Notes under the pieces: model-generated | Told to the model about the DNA's origin: nothing | The model's input: only the letters and a program-made list of their open reading frames with translations | Database searches by the model: none | Translations under genes and position numbers: made by a program | Shown here: positions 55,868-64,000 of the stretch, in pieces | How positions within the stretch are numbered: the first letter of the stretch is position 1 | Layout of the letters: each line of letters opens with the position of its first letter | From: a virus | Length of the DNA stretch: 64,000 nucleotides | IMG/VR virus record: IMGVR_UViG_3300036945_000620 | Location: 1-64,000 of that record | Reading direction: 5' to 3' (one strand)

Positions 55868-56413
55868 TTACTGCGGTTTGTGGAATGCGAGGCCGTACAC
55901 CGTCTTGCACAGTTCGGTGATCGTGCCGTCGTTGGTGACTTCATAGTGGACGGGGAGATGGGGGATGTCCCGCTCGCTCGGGTGAAGGTCCGGCCACGTG
56001 TCGGGATGCGGATCGGTGGCCGGGCGGCGGATACGGATGAGGATGCCGTTGTTACGCTCGACGATCGCCGCTTCATTGAAGAAGCGCATGTCGGCGGTGA
56101 CCACGAGGCGCTTGCCTTGGCAGCGAGCGGCCCACAGGCTTGTCCAGAGTTCGTCGGCAATCAGGTTGCGACCCCATTCGGTGCCAAGCTTCTGCATCGC
56201 GTAGCGGGGCGAGCGGCCACAGAGAAGCGGGTGGGGCTCTTCCTTGAGCTTGCGGTCCTCGATCTCTTCGGTCGTCAGGCCGATGGCACGCATCATGTCC
56301 TTCAGACCGTCAGCGAATTTGATGCCCTTGAAGCCGTAGTTCTGGATGAGGTATTCGGCGGCAGTGTCCTTGCCCGATCCGATGAACCCGGTGATTCCGA
56401 CGATGTGGGTCAT
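55868..56413 (-). CDS. Deoxynucleoside monophosphate kinase-like protein, 181 aa
   Basis: P-loop HIVGITGFIGSGKDTAAEYL at the N-terminus (G-x-x-x-x-G-K-D-T), followed by LIDENG-like lid helices and GKRLVVTADMRFFNEAAIVE. Same group as T4 gp1 and T5 dNMP kinases, which phosphorylate dTMP, dGMP and hydroxymethyl-dNMP. ATG at 56413; the 19-residue extension upstream has no signal. Confidence 0.82.
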   Translation of the reverse strand: MTHIVGITGFIGSGKDTAAEYLIQNYGFKGIKFADGLKDMMRAIGLTTEEIEDRKLKEEPHPLLCGRSPRYAMQKLGTEWGRNLIADELWTSLWAARCQGKRLVVTADMRFFNEAAIVERNNGILIRIRRPATDPHPDTWPDLHPSERDIPHLPVHYEVTNDGTITELCKTVYGLAFHKPQ

Positions 56414-56475
56414 GTGGTCTTCCTTCTTGCTTGGGGAATGGTTAACGCGGCCTCGCGACGGCGTCAACAACTATT

Positions 56476-57993
56476 TCAAATCAGGCCGCGCATTTCGATG
56501 ATCGTTTTCAGACCAAGCCCGGCCACTTGCTCACGAATATCAATCTTGAACTCTTGAGCTTCTAGGATGTACCCGAACACTGAGTTCTCGACTTCAAAGT
56601 CAATGATGTCGATCGTCTTGCCGCCGACCTTGGTCGCGCGCTCGTCGGCCTGTTCGCGCACGACGATGTCGAACGTGTGCGACATCCAGATAATAACATC
56701 GGCAGAGGACAGGTTGAGGCCGATGCCTCCACTCTTCGGCTGGCCGATGAAGACCGCGATTTCGGGATTGTTCATGAAGCTGTCGATCGCCGACTGCTTC
56801 TCTTGCTTGCTCATCCCCGTGCCGAAGTACGTCACGTGCGGGATATCGGCCTTTGTCAGAACCGCGGCCATCAGTTCGAGATCGTGGGTGTAGTTGGCCC
56901 AGATGATATACTTCTTGCGCTTGATCTCGCCTTTGACCGGCCCGTCCTCTTTCGTGACCGGCGATCTGCCTTCGGACACTTCGTTGAGGATCGCTTGCAC
57001 GAGCGGGTTCTGGCCGGGCTCGATAATGTCATGAGCAACGCTATGCTCGTCGTAATACCAACCGCCCGCGATCTGCGCGAGCTTGCTGAGAAGTCCAGCG
57101 CCGCTGACTTCGTACTCGTTTAGCAGACCGTCCTTCTCGACCTTCTTGTAGAGGTTCTTCTGCTTGTCGGTCATCTCGACCACGCGCCGGATGCGATTGA
57201 GCTTCGGCATGTCGTCGCAATCTTCGCGTCGCACGATGGACGTGTACTTAGCCTGACGCATGGCTAGGTCTTCAAGGTTCTTGTACCCGGTGATCTCTTG
57301 GTAGCTTCGACCGTCACGCGTGTTGCGCGTTACCTCGGTCGCGATATGCGCCTTGAATGCGCCGTGCGTCTTGAACCCTAGCGCCGACGGTTCGAGGATT
57401 TCATACTGGCCCCAGATGCGGAGCGGCGTGTTACCGCCAATCGATCCGGACATGATCCGGACCCAGTTGCACGCCTTGCCCAGCGCACGGGCGACGCGCC
57501 CACGCGACGATGATGGCGATCCGAACATATGGCATTCGTCGATCACCAGAAGCACGCGGCCATGGCGTGCGCGAATCATGTCGGTCAGGTACTTCTTGCC
57601 ATTCTCGGTGCGGATGCTGTCCGACCCGATGGCGAAAATCTGGAGGCGACCGTTGTATACCTTGGTCGTCATAGTCTGTGCGAATCGGGCCTTGTAGCCC
57701 TGATTGCCAGCGGCGGCGGGATTGTAGATGAAGGTCGAAGCGTTGCCAGCGAAGTGGACGGGAAGCTCGCGCTTGATCCAGTTCGTCTGGACGCCATCGG
57801 GAGCGATGACTATCATCGCCTCGATCTCACGCCCACGGTGCAGGTAGTCGGCAAGATCGAAGATAGCCTTCGTCTTTCCAGTCCTCATCGACCAAGCCAT
57901 CGCACGCTTGCGCTCGTTGCGGTTCTCTTCGAACTCGCGAGCTTGGTGCTTGTATGGCTTGGTCTTAGAGCGGTATGGAGGCTCTGTAATCAC
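56476..57993 (-). CDS. SNF2/DEAD-like helicase, 505 aa
   Basis: Superfamily 2 ATPase. Motif I AMAWSMRTGKTKAIFDLADY, Ia MIVIAPDGVQTNWIKRELPV, II VIDECHMFGS (DECH), III-like IMSGSIGGN, V QPKSGGIGLNLSSADVIIWM, VI REQADERATKVG. Likely opens replication forks or origin duplex. GTG at 57993 overlaps the previous stop (GTGA). Confidence 0.88.
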   Translation of the reverse strand: MITEPPYRSKTKPYKHQAREFEENRNERKRAMAWSMRTGKTKAIFDLADYLHRGREIEAMIVIAPDGVQTNWIKRELPVHFAGNASTFIYNPAAAGNQGYKARFAQTMTTKVYNGRLQIFAIGSDSIRTENGKKYLTDMIRARHGRVLLVIDECHMFGSPSSSRGRVARALGKACNWVRIMSGSIGGNTPLRIWGQYEILEPSALGFKTHGAFKAHIATEVTRNTRDGRSYQEITGYKNLEDLAMRQAKYTSIVRREDCDDMPKLNRIRRVVEMTDKQKNLYKKVEKDGLLNEYEVSGAGLLSKLAQIAGGWYYDEHSVAHDIIEPGQNPLVQAILNEVSEGRSPVTKEDGPVKGEIKRKKYIIWANYTHDLELMAAVLTKADIPHVTYFGTGMSKQEKQSAIDSFMNNPEIAVFIGQPKSGGIGLNLSSADVIIWMSHTFDIVVREQADERATKVGGKTIDIIDFEVENSVFGYILEAQEFKIDIREQVAGLGLKTIIEMRGLI

Positions 57994-58532
57994 CTGCCGT
58001 AGTGAGCCTTCACAGCACGAATGGAATGAGAGACGGTTGTGTGATGAATTGCATGACCGCCGCTGCCAATCCACTCACGGATGTTTTGTTCAGCATCATC
58101 CACCAGCAAATTTGGGGCGTCCACGAAACCATTTCGCGTAGCATAGTTCACCTTGTCCTTCCGCTGGCAGATGATGACACGCTCATGCGGAATGTGCAGA
58201 GTGTTCCGGGCGTATTCCAGCTTGACGCGGCGGATCATGTCTTGGGTTTCGTCATCCTTCGCGAAGGACGGAAGCGCAGTGAGAAGATACGTTTCATCTC
58301 GCGCGAACGCGGCGGCGATCAGCTCGTGAGCGCCCGGCGTGACCGGCATCGTCAGCCAGAACTTCTCTGTCCGCATGATGTCATTGGTGGCTTTCTGGAT
58401 GTCCTTCTGTTCCTGCGTCCACGTCGCCGGATCAGTTGTGTACCATGACCCCTCCCATGGCGGCACGCCAAGGTCGATCGCGTGGCCGCGGAAGTCACCG
58501 AGAGTATCGTCAACGTCGAGAAAAATGGTCAT
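57990..58532 (-). CDS. HAD-family 5'(3')-deoxyribonucleotidase-like, 180 aa
   Basis: Catalytic DVDDTLG at residues 6-12 (D-x-D-x-T/V), TALPS (motif II region) and LLVDDAEQNIREW (acidic motif IV). Resembles deoxynucleotidases that hydrolyse dNMPs, found in several phages. Together with the dNMP kinase it would balance the nucleotide pool. Confidence 0.8.
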   Translation of the reverse strand: MTIFLDVDDTLGDFRGHAIDLGVPPWEGSWYTTDPATWTQEQKDIQKATNDIMRTEKFWLTMPVTPGAHELIAAAFARDETYLLTALPSFAKDDETQDMIRRVKLEYARNTLHIPHERVIICQRKDKVNYATRNGFVDAPNLLVDDAEQNIREWIGSGGHAIHHTTVSHSIRAVKAHYGR

Positions 58533-58537
58533 GGCGT

Positions 58538-58888
58538 TTAGCCCCTTGCTTGATCGTATACTATTCCGGTTTCGAGGTCGTAGTCAACCATCTTCCACTC
58601 GCGCCGGTTCTCAACGCGGAGGCCGTAACAATCAGCCCACGCGAGAGCCCCGTAGAACAGACGACGGGTGTATTTGAACTTCGCACCACTTGCGGTCCAT
58701 GACAATCCATCATCTATCGGCCAGTCTTCACCAATGCAAAACTTCATAGTGTCGCTGAGATGGTTGAAGTTGTCCTTCACAAAGATACCCAGAGCATCGT
58801 ATTCGTGGTCGCTCATGACGTTCGTGCTGAATTCATAGTACAGCAACGCGGCCATGAGCAATCTGCGAGCGGCGAGATCGGGGGTCAT
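58538..58888 (-). CDS. Small protein with LigA-N-terminal-like motif, 116 aa
   Basis: LLMAALLYYEFSTNVMSDHE followed by YDAL resembles the N-terminal Ia domain of NAD-dependent DNA ligase (Y-Y-x-x-x-x-x-x-S-D-x-E-Y-D). The adenylation core (K-x-D-G) is absent. Possibly a remnant or an accessory domain. ATGA overlap with the polymerase gene. Confidence 0.6.
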   Translation of the reverse strand: MTPDLAARRLLMAALLYYEFSTNVMSDHEYDALGIFVKDNFNHLSDTMKFCIGEDWPIDDGLSWTASGAKFKYTRRLFYGALAWADCYGLRVENRREWKMVDYDLETGIVYDQARG

Positions 58889-61149
58889 TTGCGATACCGA
58901 TGCAGGATGTCAGCTTCAGATTTCAGCGGGAAGCCCGCGGCCCAAGGTGGCAATTGTTCCATGATCTTCTCGAACTCTTTCGCGTCGCCCTTGCTTCGCA
59001 GAACTTCGGCGATCAGCTCGTCATGGACGGTCAGGATCGGATGATATTTGCCGGTGCGATGACACTCGACCATGGCGTACGCCATCAGGTCGCGACAGAT
59101 GCCTTGCACGATGTTCTCGACCAGCGCGCCGCCGTACGTGTGGGTCTTGCCCCACTGCTTAGTCAGGCCGTCAACGGCGTAGTATCGAATCGTCGGCTTG
59201 AAGACCGGGTCGCCGTTCCTGTCCTTGAACTTGGTTTCTTCCATCTTCAGGTATGCGAACGGGTACGACAGCATCCGGGCCGAAGGCAGACGGCAGAACA
59301 GGAAGTTGCCGACCTTCTTCCAGTGCAGTTTCTTGTTGCAGCACGGAACCCACTGACCGGGCTTCTGAAGCGCAGCGATCGCGGCGTTCTCGACTTCACG
59401 CCACGTCTTCTTCACCTCGTCATACTTGCCGCGATAGCGATCGACGATGTACTTCGCCATGATCAGCGGGGGCAAAGTCTCTTCGCTGATGAAGTAGCCG
59501 GGCGCGTAGATCGCCGCCTGTTTGGGATCACGGAACAGCTCTTCCAGTTCCGCCCAGTCAGCCTCCGGCACGAGGGCTCGCGCCATCTCTTCGGTGAAGA
59601 AGATTTTGTACTTCGCACACGTCTCAAGGAACTTCACCGCGCCCATGCCGTAGCCAAGACCGAGGATCGCCTGCTTGCCTAGCTGGCGTTCTTTCTCGTC
59701 GGCCTTCGTGAGATGGCGGCGATAAATCTCCATGGCGATGTCGAGATAGATGTCCTTGCCGCTCGCGAAGATGTCGAGGGCGATCTGGCAGTCCGCCAGC
59801 CACATGACGCCGCGCGCTTCGACAGCCGCGTAGTCGCCGACGGCCAGCTCGTATCCCATACGCGGAATGATCAGGCCGCGGATAACATCCGACAGAAAGT
59901 TGATCGGCATGTCGGACAAGCGCATCAGCTCATCCACGGACATCAGTTTGATGTCGGCGGCGAGCTTGTCCATGTCCAGCTTGCCCTTGGCGGTACGATA
60001 GTTCTCGTGCGGCTTGCCGGGACGTTTGAGGTTGTGGAGCTGTAGACCCTTGCCGGACCAGCGCCCGGTTTGGGCTCCCCAGTACATGAGGTTCGAGCGG
60101 GCGAGATGATCCTCAAGACAACGGGCGACGGCCTTCTTGTACTTGGACGTGGTCGTGCGGTTGATATCCCGCACCAGCTCGACCACGCGACGCACGTGTG
60201 AGCTGATCTCCGGGTCTTCAAGCACCTTGTCCAGCGTCTCGCCTTGAAGGTCGTCCAGCTCTTTGTAAGCCAGATCGAGATGCTGTTTTATGCGATCCCG
60301 CGCGCCGCCGGTGACCGTCGGGTCTTGCATCAGCTCGCGCAATTCAGTGTTCATCACGTGCTTGGCGTCTTCAGCAAGACGCATAGCCGCTTCGGCAAGT
60401 TCCATGTCGATCTTGACGCCGCGTTCGTTCATCTCTTGATCGACGAACCAGATTTCCCATTCGAAGGGTATCAGGTCGGGCAGCTCTTTCGAGACATCGT
60501 ATTCCGCCCGCACGTCCTGCTTGTTATATTCGGCGCAACGCAGGAACGTGGCCGTGTCACCGGGCCATCGGCGGGGATTGTCCTTGGTGGGATCACGGGG
60601 CTTGTAGAGCGACTTCAGCGCGTTGCTGCCCTCGCCCACGTCTTTCTGATGTTTGACGCTCAGAACCTTCGCCAATCGCTCCAGATCGCGCGGTAGTGCG
60701 TATGCCGCGCCTTTAGCTGCGGAGCATCGCCACTGACGGATAGGTATCTGGGGCCAGCCCCATTTGCGTACGCAGATGCACGTCCACACAGCACGCTCGA
60801 ACTCAGCGTTGTGTGCTTCGAAGATCAGGCCATCAGCGATCGCCTTGACCAGAGACGGCGGACAGACCGGAAGGCCGGTCAGTTCATCCAGATCAGGCTT
60901 GGGCACCTCAATGGCGGGCACGAGAACGCGCGGCTGGCCTTTGCGTTCGCCGACCTTGTACGGCTCCCCCAGCACCGCCGGTTGAGCGACGGTTGGTCCC
61001 CAGAAGATGTCGGGATTTTCGATGGCGTCGCCGATGGCCCACGCCAGCATCATCACCTCCGTAGAGGGATCGCCAGCGTAGCGCCAAGCGCCGACATCGA
61101 TACCGACTTCAGATCGGGTTTCGAAGTCTAGGGTTACGTGCTTAGACAA
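58885..61149 (-). CDS. polA: DNA polymerase I (family A), 754 aa
   Basis: N-terminal 3'-5' exonuclease with DFETRSE (residues 8-14) and AHNAEFE (Exo II-like). Polymerase motif A DYAAVEARGV, motif B KQAILGLGYGMGAVKF, motif C TVHDELIAE. No 5'-3' domain. The main replicase of the phage. Coupled by overlap to the genes on both sides. Confidence 0.95.
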   Translation of the reverse strand: MSKHVTLDFETRSEVGIDVGAWRYAGDPSTEVMMLAWAIGDAIENPDIFWGPTVAQPAVLGEPYKVGERKGQPRVLVPAIEVPKPDLDELTGLPVCPPSLVKAIADGLIFEAHNAEFERAVWTCICVRKWGWPQIPIRQWRCSAAKGAAYALPRDLERLAKVLSVKHQKDVGEGSNALKSLYKPRDPTKDNPRRWPGDTATFLRCAEYNKQDVRAEYDVSKELPDLIPFEWEIWFVDQEMNERGVKIDMELAEAAMRLAEDAKHVMNTELRELMQDPTVTGGARDRIKQHLDLAYKELDDLQGETLDKVLEDPEISSHVRRVVELVRDINRTTTSKYKKAVARCLEDHLARSNLMYWGAQTGRWSGKGLQLHNLKRPGKPHENYRTAKGKLDMDKLAADIKLMSVDELMRLSDMPINFLSDVIRGLIIPRMGYELAVGDYAAVEARGVMWLADCQIALDIFASGKDIYLDIAMEIYRRHLTKADEKERQLGKQAILGLGYGMGAVKFLETCAKYKIFFTEEMARALVPEADWAELEELFRDPKQAAIYAPGYFISEETLPPLIMAKYIVDRYRGKYDEVKKTWREVENAAIAALQKPGQWVPCCNKKLHWKKVGNFLFCRLPSARMLSYPFAYLKMEETKFKDRNGDPVFKPTIRYYAVDGLTKQWGKTHTYGGALVENIVQGICRDLMAYAMVECHRTGKYHPILTVHDELIAEVLRSKGDAKEFEKIMEQLPPWAAGFPLKSEADILHRYRK

Positions 61150-61429
61150 GGCCGTCCAGACCGTCGATCGCCGTCTCGTAGGTTTCGAGAATTGCGTCCG
61201 CTTCTTCCCGCTCTTGGCGGTCCATGCGGCGGCGACGGATCACAGCGCGAAGCGCCTTCGTGTCATAGCCCATCGACTTCGCTTCGGCGTAGATGTCTTT
61301 CTGCGCGCCCTTGTGCTCGTCGATGTCCTCTTGGACGCGTTCGATCCGGGCAACCATATTGCGGAGCGCCTTCTTGGCGTTGTCGCCGAGGTTCGTGGCG
61401 ACCGCATCGACGTTGATTTCGTCTTCCAT
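61142..61429 (-). CDS. GapR-like DNA-binding protein (DUF2312), 95 aa
   Basis: Matches GapR, an alphaproteobacterial nucleoid protein that binds overtwisted DNA ahead of forks and topoisomerases: long helix ALRNMVARIERVQEDIDEHK, then KDIYAEAKSMGYDTKALRAV and IRRRRMDRQEREEADAILET. Phage copies are known. Marks an alphaproteobacterial host and probably assists replication. Confidence 0.88.
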   Translation of the reverse strand: MEDEINVDAVATNLGDNAKKALRNMVARIERVQEDIDEHKGAQKDIYAEAKSMGYDTKALRAVIRRRRMDRQEREEADAILETYETAIDGLDGLV

Positions 61430-61719
61430 CAGACCAGTCCTTCAAGTGAAACTTCAGGCGCATAGACGCGCACTTCGATGGTCGCCATCATACCCGTGAT
61501 CATCTTCAGGTCAAGCGAATACTCGCTGCGACCGATGGCGTATGCGATCGTCTCGATCACACCGTCCATAGTTGTTTCATGGGCGAGGAAGATGACTGTG
61601 TCTCCGGCGCGCGACGTATCGTGGACGACCAAATTCTTGTTGTGCCAGAGAAGGTCGCCGACGATGATCTTGTGCAGATCATCGCGTAGCTGGGTCAGTT
61701 CGTTCTTCGCGTGTTTCAA
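61429..61719 (-). CDS. Unknown protein, 96 aa
   Basis: Acid-helical N-terminus (TQLRDDLHKIIVGDLLWHNK), then strands VVHDTSRAGDTVIFLAHETT and EVRVYAPEVSLEGLV. Overlaps both neighbours by 1-4 bases. Not recognised. Confidence 0.72.
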   Translation of the reverse strand: MKHAKNELTQLRDDLHKIIVGDLLWHNKNLVVHDTSRAGDTVIFLAHETTMDGVIETIAYAIGRSEYSLDLKMITGMMATIEVRVYAPEVSLEGLV

Positions 61720-62369
61720 CGGTTGTCACCTGATCCGCTCAGCGTGCCCTTGGCTTTCCGGGCAGCGAGCTTTTTGATGTTGATCTCCATAGCCATCTGG
61801 AGCGAGAAGCTGAGATCGTTGCTGATGAACATCAGCGATTCGATCGCCTCGTGCATGTGGCGGATGATCTTGCCGCGGCGATCGGCGGTAAGTGTCAGGC
61901 TCGATACGGAGCCGTTGCCCGCGTCGCCGACGCGGAGTTGACCGGGCACGAAGTCGAGAGGCATCCCGTAGCCGTCGTCGCGCATCGCCTTGCCGAGTTG
62001 TTCGGCGATCTGGCCGACGATCGCGTTGAGCTTCAGCGCTTCCCTGTCGATGTTGCCGGTGCCTTTGACAACGATCACAGGCTCCCTGCCGAAGATCGAA
62101 TAGAGATCGGTTTCGAGTTCGTCGGCCATGGCGGCGAGATACCACATCACGTCGCCGATTTCCTTGACGATGAGTTCGACCCTGCCGGGGCGAAGGCCGA
62201 AGTGGCGGGGCTCGTAGTTCTCCGTCATGAATGCAGTGTGGACGTGGTCAGCAAGCTCACCTGCTTCGCCGTTCATCTTGAGGGCACAGTACATCATGCC
62301 ATGGGGGCTCATTCGCCCCGGATAGATCGCGGTGCCACTGGCCTCGCGCTGATAGGCGTTCAAATTCAT
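61716..62369 (-). CDS. MazG-like nucleotide pyrophosphohydrolase, 217 aa
   Basis: ALKMNGEAGELADHVHTAFM and VKEIGDVMWYLAAMADELET supply the MazG metal ligands (E-x-x-E ... E-x-x-D). Followed by an extra domain (GSVSSLTLTADRRGKIIRHM). Such enzymes hydrolyse dNTPs or ppGpp. ATG at 62369 with GGAGGA. Confidence 0.82.
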   Translation of the reverse strand: MNLNAYQREASGTAIYPGRMSPHGMMYCALKMNGEAGELADHVHTAFMTENYEPRHFGLRPGRVELIVKEIGDVMWYLAAMADELETDLYSIFGREPVIVVKGTGNIDREALKLNAIVGQIAEQLGKAMRDDGYGMPLDFVPGQLRVGDAGNGSVSSLTLTADRRGKIIRHMHEAIESLMFISNDLSFSLQMAMEINIKKLAARKAKGTLSGSGDNR

Positions 62370-62388
62370 TGGACTGGTCCTCCTACAA

Positions 62389-62416
62389 AAAGGGCCGCTC
62401 GTGAGAGCGGCCCTTT
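62389..62416 (-). terminator. Rho-independent terminator after the ssDNA-binding gene
   Basis: 12-bp stem AAAGGGCCGCTC/GAGCGGCCCTTT, then TTG on the minus strand. Confidence 0.8.
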
Positions 62417-62464
62417 CCATCTGGCACCAAGCCCCAGCGGGCTACGACCCTACAGTCGCTATTC

Positions 62465-63106
62465 CTAGAACAGACCGCCGCCGCCTTCGTTCGCGGCTTC
62501 ATCGAAGCCGAGTTCCGAGGCGTCGAGGCCAGCGCCGCCGGAGAACGCTTTCGAAGCGTCCTCGGTGCCGCCGCCGAGACGTTCGCCGTCGCGGATGAAG
62601 GCGAGAGAGCGAAGGCCGAAGCTGACACCCTTGTTGCCTTTGGCTTCATAGGCGAAGCAGTTCAGCTTGGCTTGGACTTGCGCGCCGCTGTAGAACAGCG
62701 AATTGTCGTCCACGTCGATCACAGTGGCAACGCCGTTCTGGACGACGTACTTGCCCAGCGTCGGTTTCTGTTCCGTGGAAGCACGGAAGAAAATCTTGCC
62801 GGGTTCGAAGCCTTTGTGTTTCGACAGGTCCGCAGCGTCGCGGAACGGCCACTTGTAGTTCCCCTTCGGATTGCCGCTGGCGTCGAGGCATTCCGGGCCG
62901 AACTTCGCCACGAGGGTTTTCTTGGCGACATCCTTCATGGCGGCGAGCCGCTTCTGGTCGGAGGCCGACAGCTTCTTCGGGTCGAAGATGAAGGTGGAGC
63001 TGAACTTCATCACACCGTTGTCGTCAGGGCGGGCCTTATCGACGTTGATGAAAGAAGCGGTCACGATGGGGGACGTGACGATTTCGTTGACAGGTTTGGT
63101 AGACAT
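62465..63106 (-). CDS. ssDNA-binding protein, DUF2815-type, 213 aa
   Basis: ETVTSPIVTASFIN-like start (VNEIVTSPIVTASFINVDKA), OB-type middle (GKIFFRASTEQKPTLGKYVV; VIDVDDNSLFYSGAQVQAKL) and an acidic Gly-rich tail DEAANEGGGGLF, the typical protein-interaction end of phage SSBs. Start at 63106; a longer frame upstream has none. Confidence 0.85.
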   Translation of the reverse strand: MSTKPVNEIVTSPIVTASFINVDKARPDDNGVMKFSSTFIFDPKKLSASDQKRLAAMKDVAKKTLVAKFGPECLDASGNPKGNYKWPFRDAADLSKHKGFEPGKIFFRASTEQKPTLGKYVVQNGVATVIDVDDNSLFYSGAQVQAKLNCFAYEAKGNKGVSFGLRSLAFIRDGERLGGGTEDASKAFSGGAGLDASELGFDEAANEGGGGLF

Positions 63107-63167
63107 AGTTTGTGCCTTCCTTGGCAGAGATGTTCGCTGAACGACATTGGACAGCGATAAGTAGTTC

Positions 63168-63545
63168 TTACTCGTCTTCTTCGGAGATAGCAAGTGCGGC
63201 ATTATAGGCCGTCAGGGATGGCATCCGTCCATCCTTGAATGCTTTGCGCCAGTAGTCAGGCACGTTCGAGTGGTCGCCAGACTGCTTCGCCATGATCAGT
63301 TTGCGCGCCGCGGCTCGCACCTGCTCAGGTTCATATGCAGCGGCTTCGCACGTCGCTTCGAATTCTTCCTTGTACTTCTTGTCGTAGAACCACAAGCGCG
63401 CTTCCGTCACGCACTTATGCTTGTCTTTCGCCTTCATGCCAGCGCCGACGAACCCCAGAGCGTCGCACAACATACGGAAGACTTTCGCTTTCCATAGCTG
63501 CGCCTCTGGCGATTGATCGTCATAGTCATTCGAGTTCGCTGGCAT
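63168..63545 (-). CDS. Unknown protein, 125 aa
   Basis: Lys/Glu-rich and helical (RMLCDALGFVGAGMKAKDKH, EEFEATCEAAAYEPEQVRAA), acidic end. Overlaps the nuclease gene by 20 bases. Not recognised; the surrounding genes suggest a recombination or replication accessory. Confidence 0.7.
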   Translation of the reverse strand: MPANSNDYDDQSPEAQLWKAKVFRMLCDALGFVGAGMKAKDKHKCVTEARLWFYDKKYKEEFEATCEAAAYEPEQVRAAARKLIMAKQSGDHSNVPDYWRKAFKDGRMPSLTAYNAALAISEEDE

Positions 63546-64000
63546 CCAGTTCGTCGCCTTCGAAAGCGTCCGATGCGGTGGCCTTCGCGGCTTCGCGCTT
63601 GTCGGTAGATTTGACGAGCACAAGAGCACCATCCGGACGCTCGGTCAACCCCTTGACGAGCTTCGCGGCTTCCGGGCTCATCTCTTCAATGTCCGTGAAG
63701 CTCTTCAGCTTGCGCGGCTGGTAGAGAACTTCCTCGTCGTCGAAGAACATGCCAAGCGTTTCCGCGATCTCATTCTGGTCACCAGCCCAGCAGCGCTTGG
63801 TCGCCTGACGCACCAGCTTGTAGTCCGGCAATGCCGTACCTTGGCTGACCATGTTGAACGCCTGAAGTCGCACAGCCTTCGCGAATTGCTCGATCAGGTC
63901 GGCGGCATTCAAGAGGCGCTTCAGCGTCTCGGGGTCTTGCTTCAATGCAACCAGCTTCGCCATCTCGTTGGCCTTCGTTTTCGTCCACTCGTTGATCAGC
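63526..64000 (-). CDS. DUF2800-like nuclease, C-terminal part (cut by window edge)
   Basis: The frame stays open to the right edge, so the gene is longer than its first in-frame ATG at 63963. Visible C-terminus KRLLNAADLIEQFAKAVRLQ then PDYKLVRQATKRCW matches the end of DUF2800, a Cas4-like PD-(D/E)xK exonuclease. Acidic tail follows. Probably works with the adjacent DUF2815 ssDNA-binding protein in recombination. Confidence 0.78.
   Translation of the reverse strand, partial: LINEWTKTKANEMAKLVALKQDPETLKRLLNAADLIEQFAKAVRLQAFNMVSQGTALPDYKLVRQATKRCWAGDQNEIAETLGMFFDDEEVLYQPRKLKSFTDIEEMSPEAAKLVKGLTERPDGALVLVKSTDKREAAKATASDAFEGDELDASELE

Overview
The window is 64 kb of a tailed double-stranded DNA phage with a long non-contractile tail (siphovirus). 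It shows terminase, portal, scaffold, HK97-type capsid, a tail tube, a 967-residue tape measure, a frameshifting tail-chaperone pair and a lambda-J-like tip protein, with no sheath gene. The host is probably an alphaproteobacterium: the tail-tip genes are of the DUF2460/DUF2163 type found in gene-transfer agents, and the phage carries a GapR-like (DUF2312) DNA-binding protein. Coding GC is high, and the non-coding repeat zones are much richer in AT. Both ends are cut inside genes (a UvrD-type helicase at the left, a DUF2800-type nuclease at the right), so the genome is larger than the window. No integrase, transposase or CRISPR array was seen.

Layout. (1) 1-9.05 kb, minus strand: UvrD-like helicase, then about twenty small, mostly unknown, tightly overlapping genes, one carrying a ribosomal L7/L12 C-terminal-like domain. 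Many are preceded by near-perfect sigma-54-type (-24/-12) sequences. (2) 9.07-10.0 kb: a gene-free AT-rich zone packed with TTAAGGTTAA repeats, a candidate replication origin. (3) 10.0-14.1 kb: reiterated minus-strand small-gene cassettes separated by copies of the palindrome ATTACAAATTTGTAAT, with strong divergent plus-strand sigma-70 promoters. Three of these promoters appear to make short RNAs. (4) 14.1-14.85 kb: a second gene-free repeat zone. (5) 14.9-26.6 kb, plus strand: tRNA-Ile, an SPFH-family lipoprotein, many coupled small genes including single-helix microproteins, two GT9-like glycosyltransferases, a methyltransferase, an HNH nuclease and a ThyX-like thymidylate synthase. (6) 26.6-49.7 kb, plus strand: packaging, head and tail genes, with the endolysin inserted between portal and scaffold. 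(7) 49.7-53 kb: an Endo VII-like HNH gene, membrane/holin candidates, nested spanins and a T5 A1-like protein. (8) 53-64 kb, minus strand: DNA metabolism and replication.

How the parts fit. The right-hand block supplies deoxynucleotides (class II ribonucleotide reductase, dNMP kinase, HAD nucleotidase, MazG-like hydrolase) and replicates DNA (family A polymerase, SNF2-like helicase, ssDNA-binding protein, PD-(D/E)xK nucleases). ThyX at 25 kb belongs to the same metabolic set. The left block is probably early takeover genes under separate control: sigma-54-like sites for one set, palindromic operators for the cassette set. Structural genes show sigma-70-like promoters and rho-independent terminators around the capsid, holin-like and tail genes. 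Lysis genes are split between 30.3 kb and 50-51 kb.

Limits: all functions are read from sequence motifs and gene order; no database search was run. Most small genes are unidentified. Starts were moved from the longest possible start to the one with the best ribosome-binding site or overlap with its neighbour, and this is stated where it matters.
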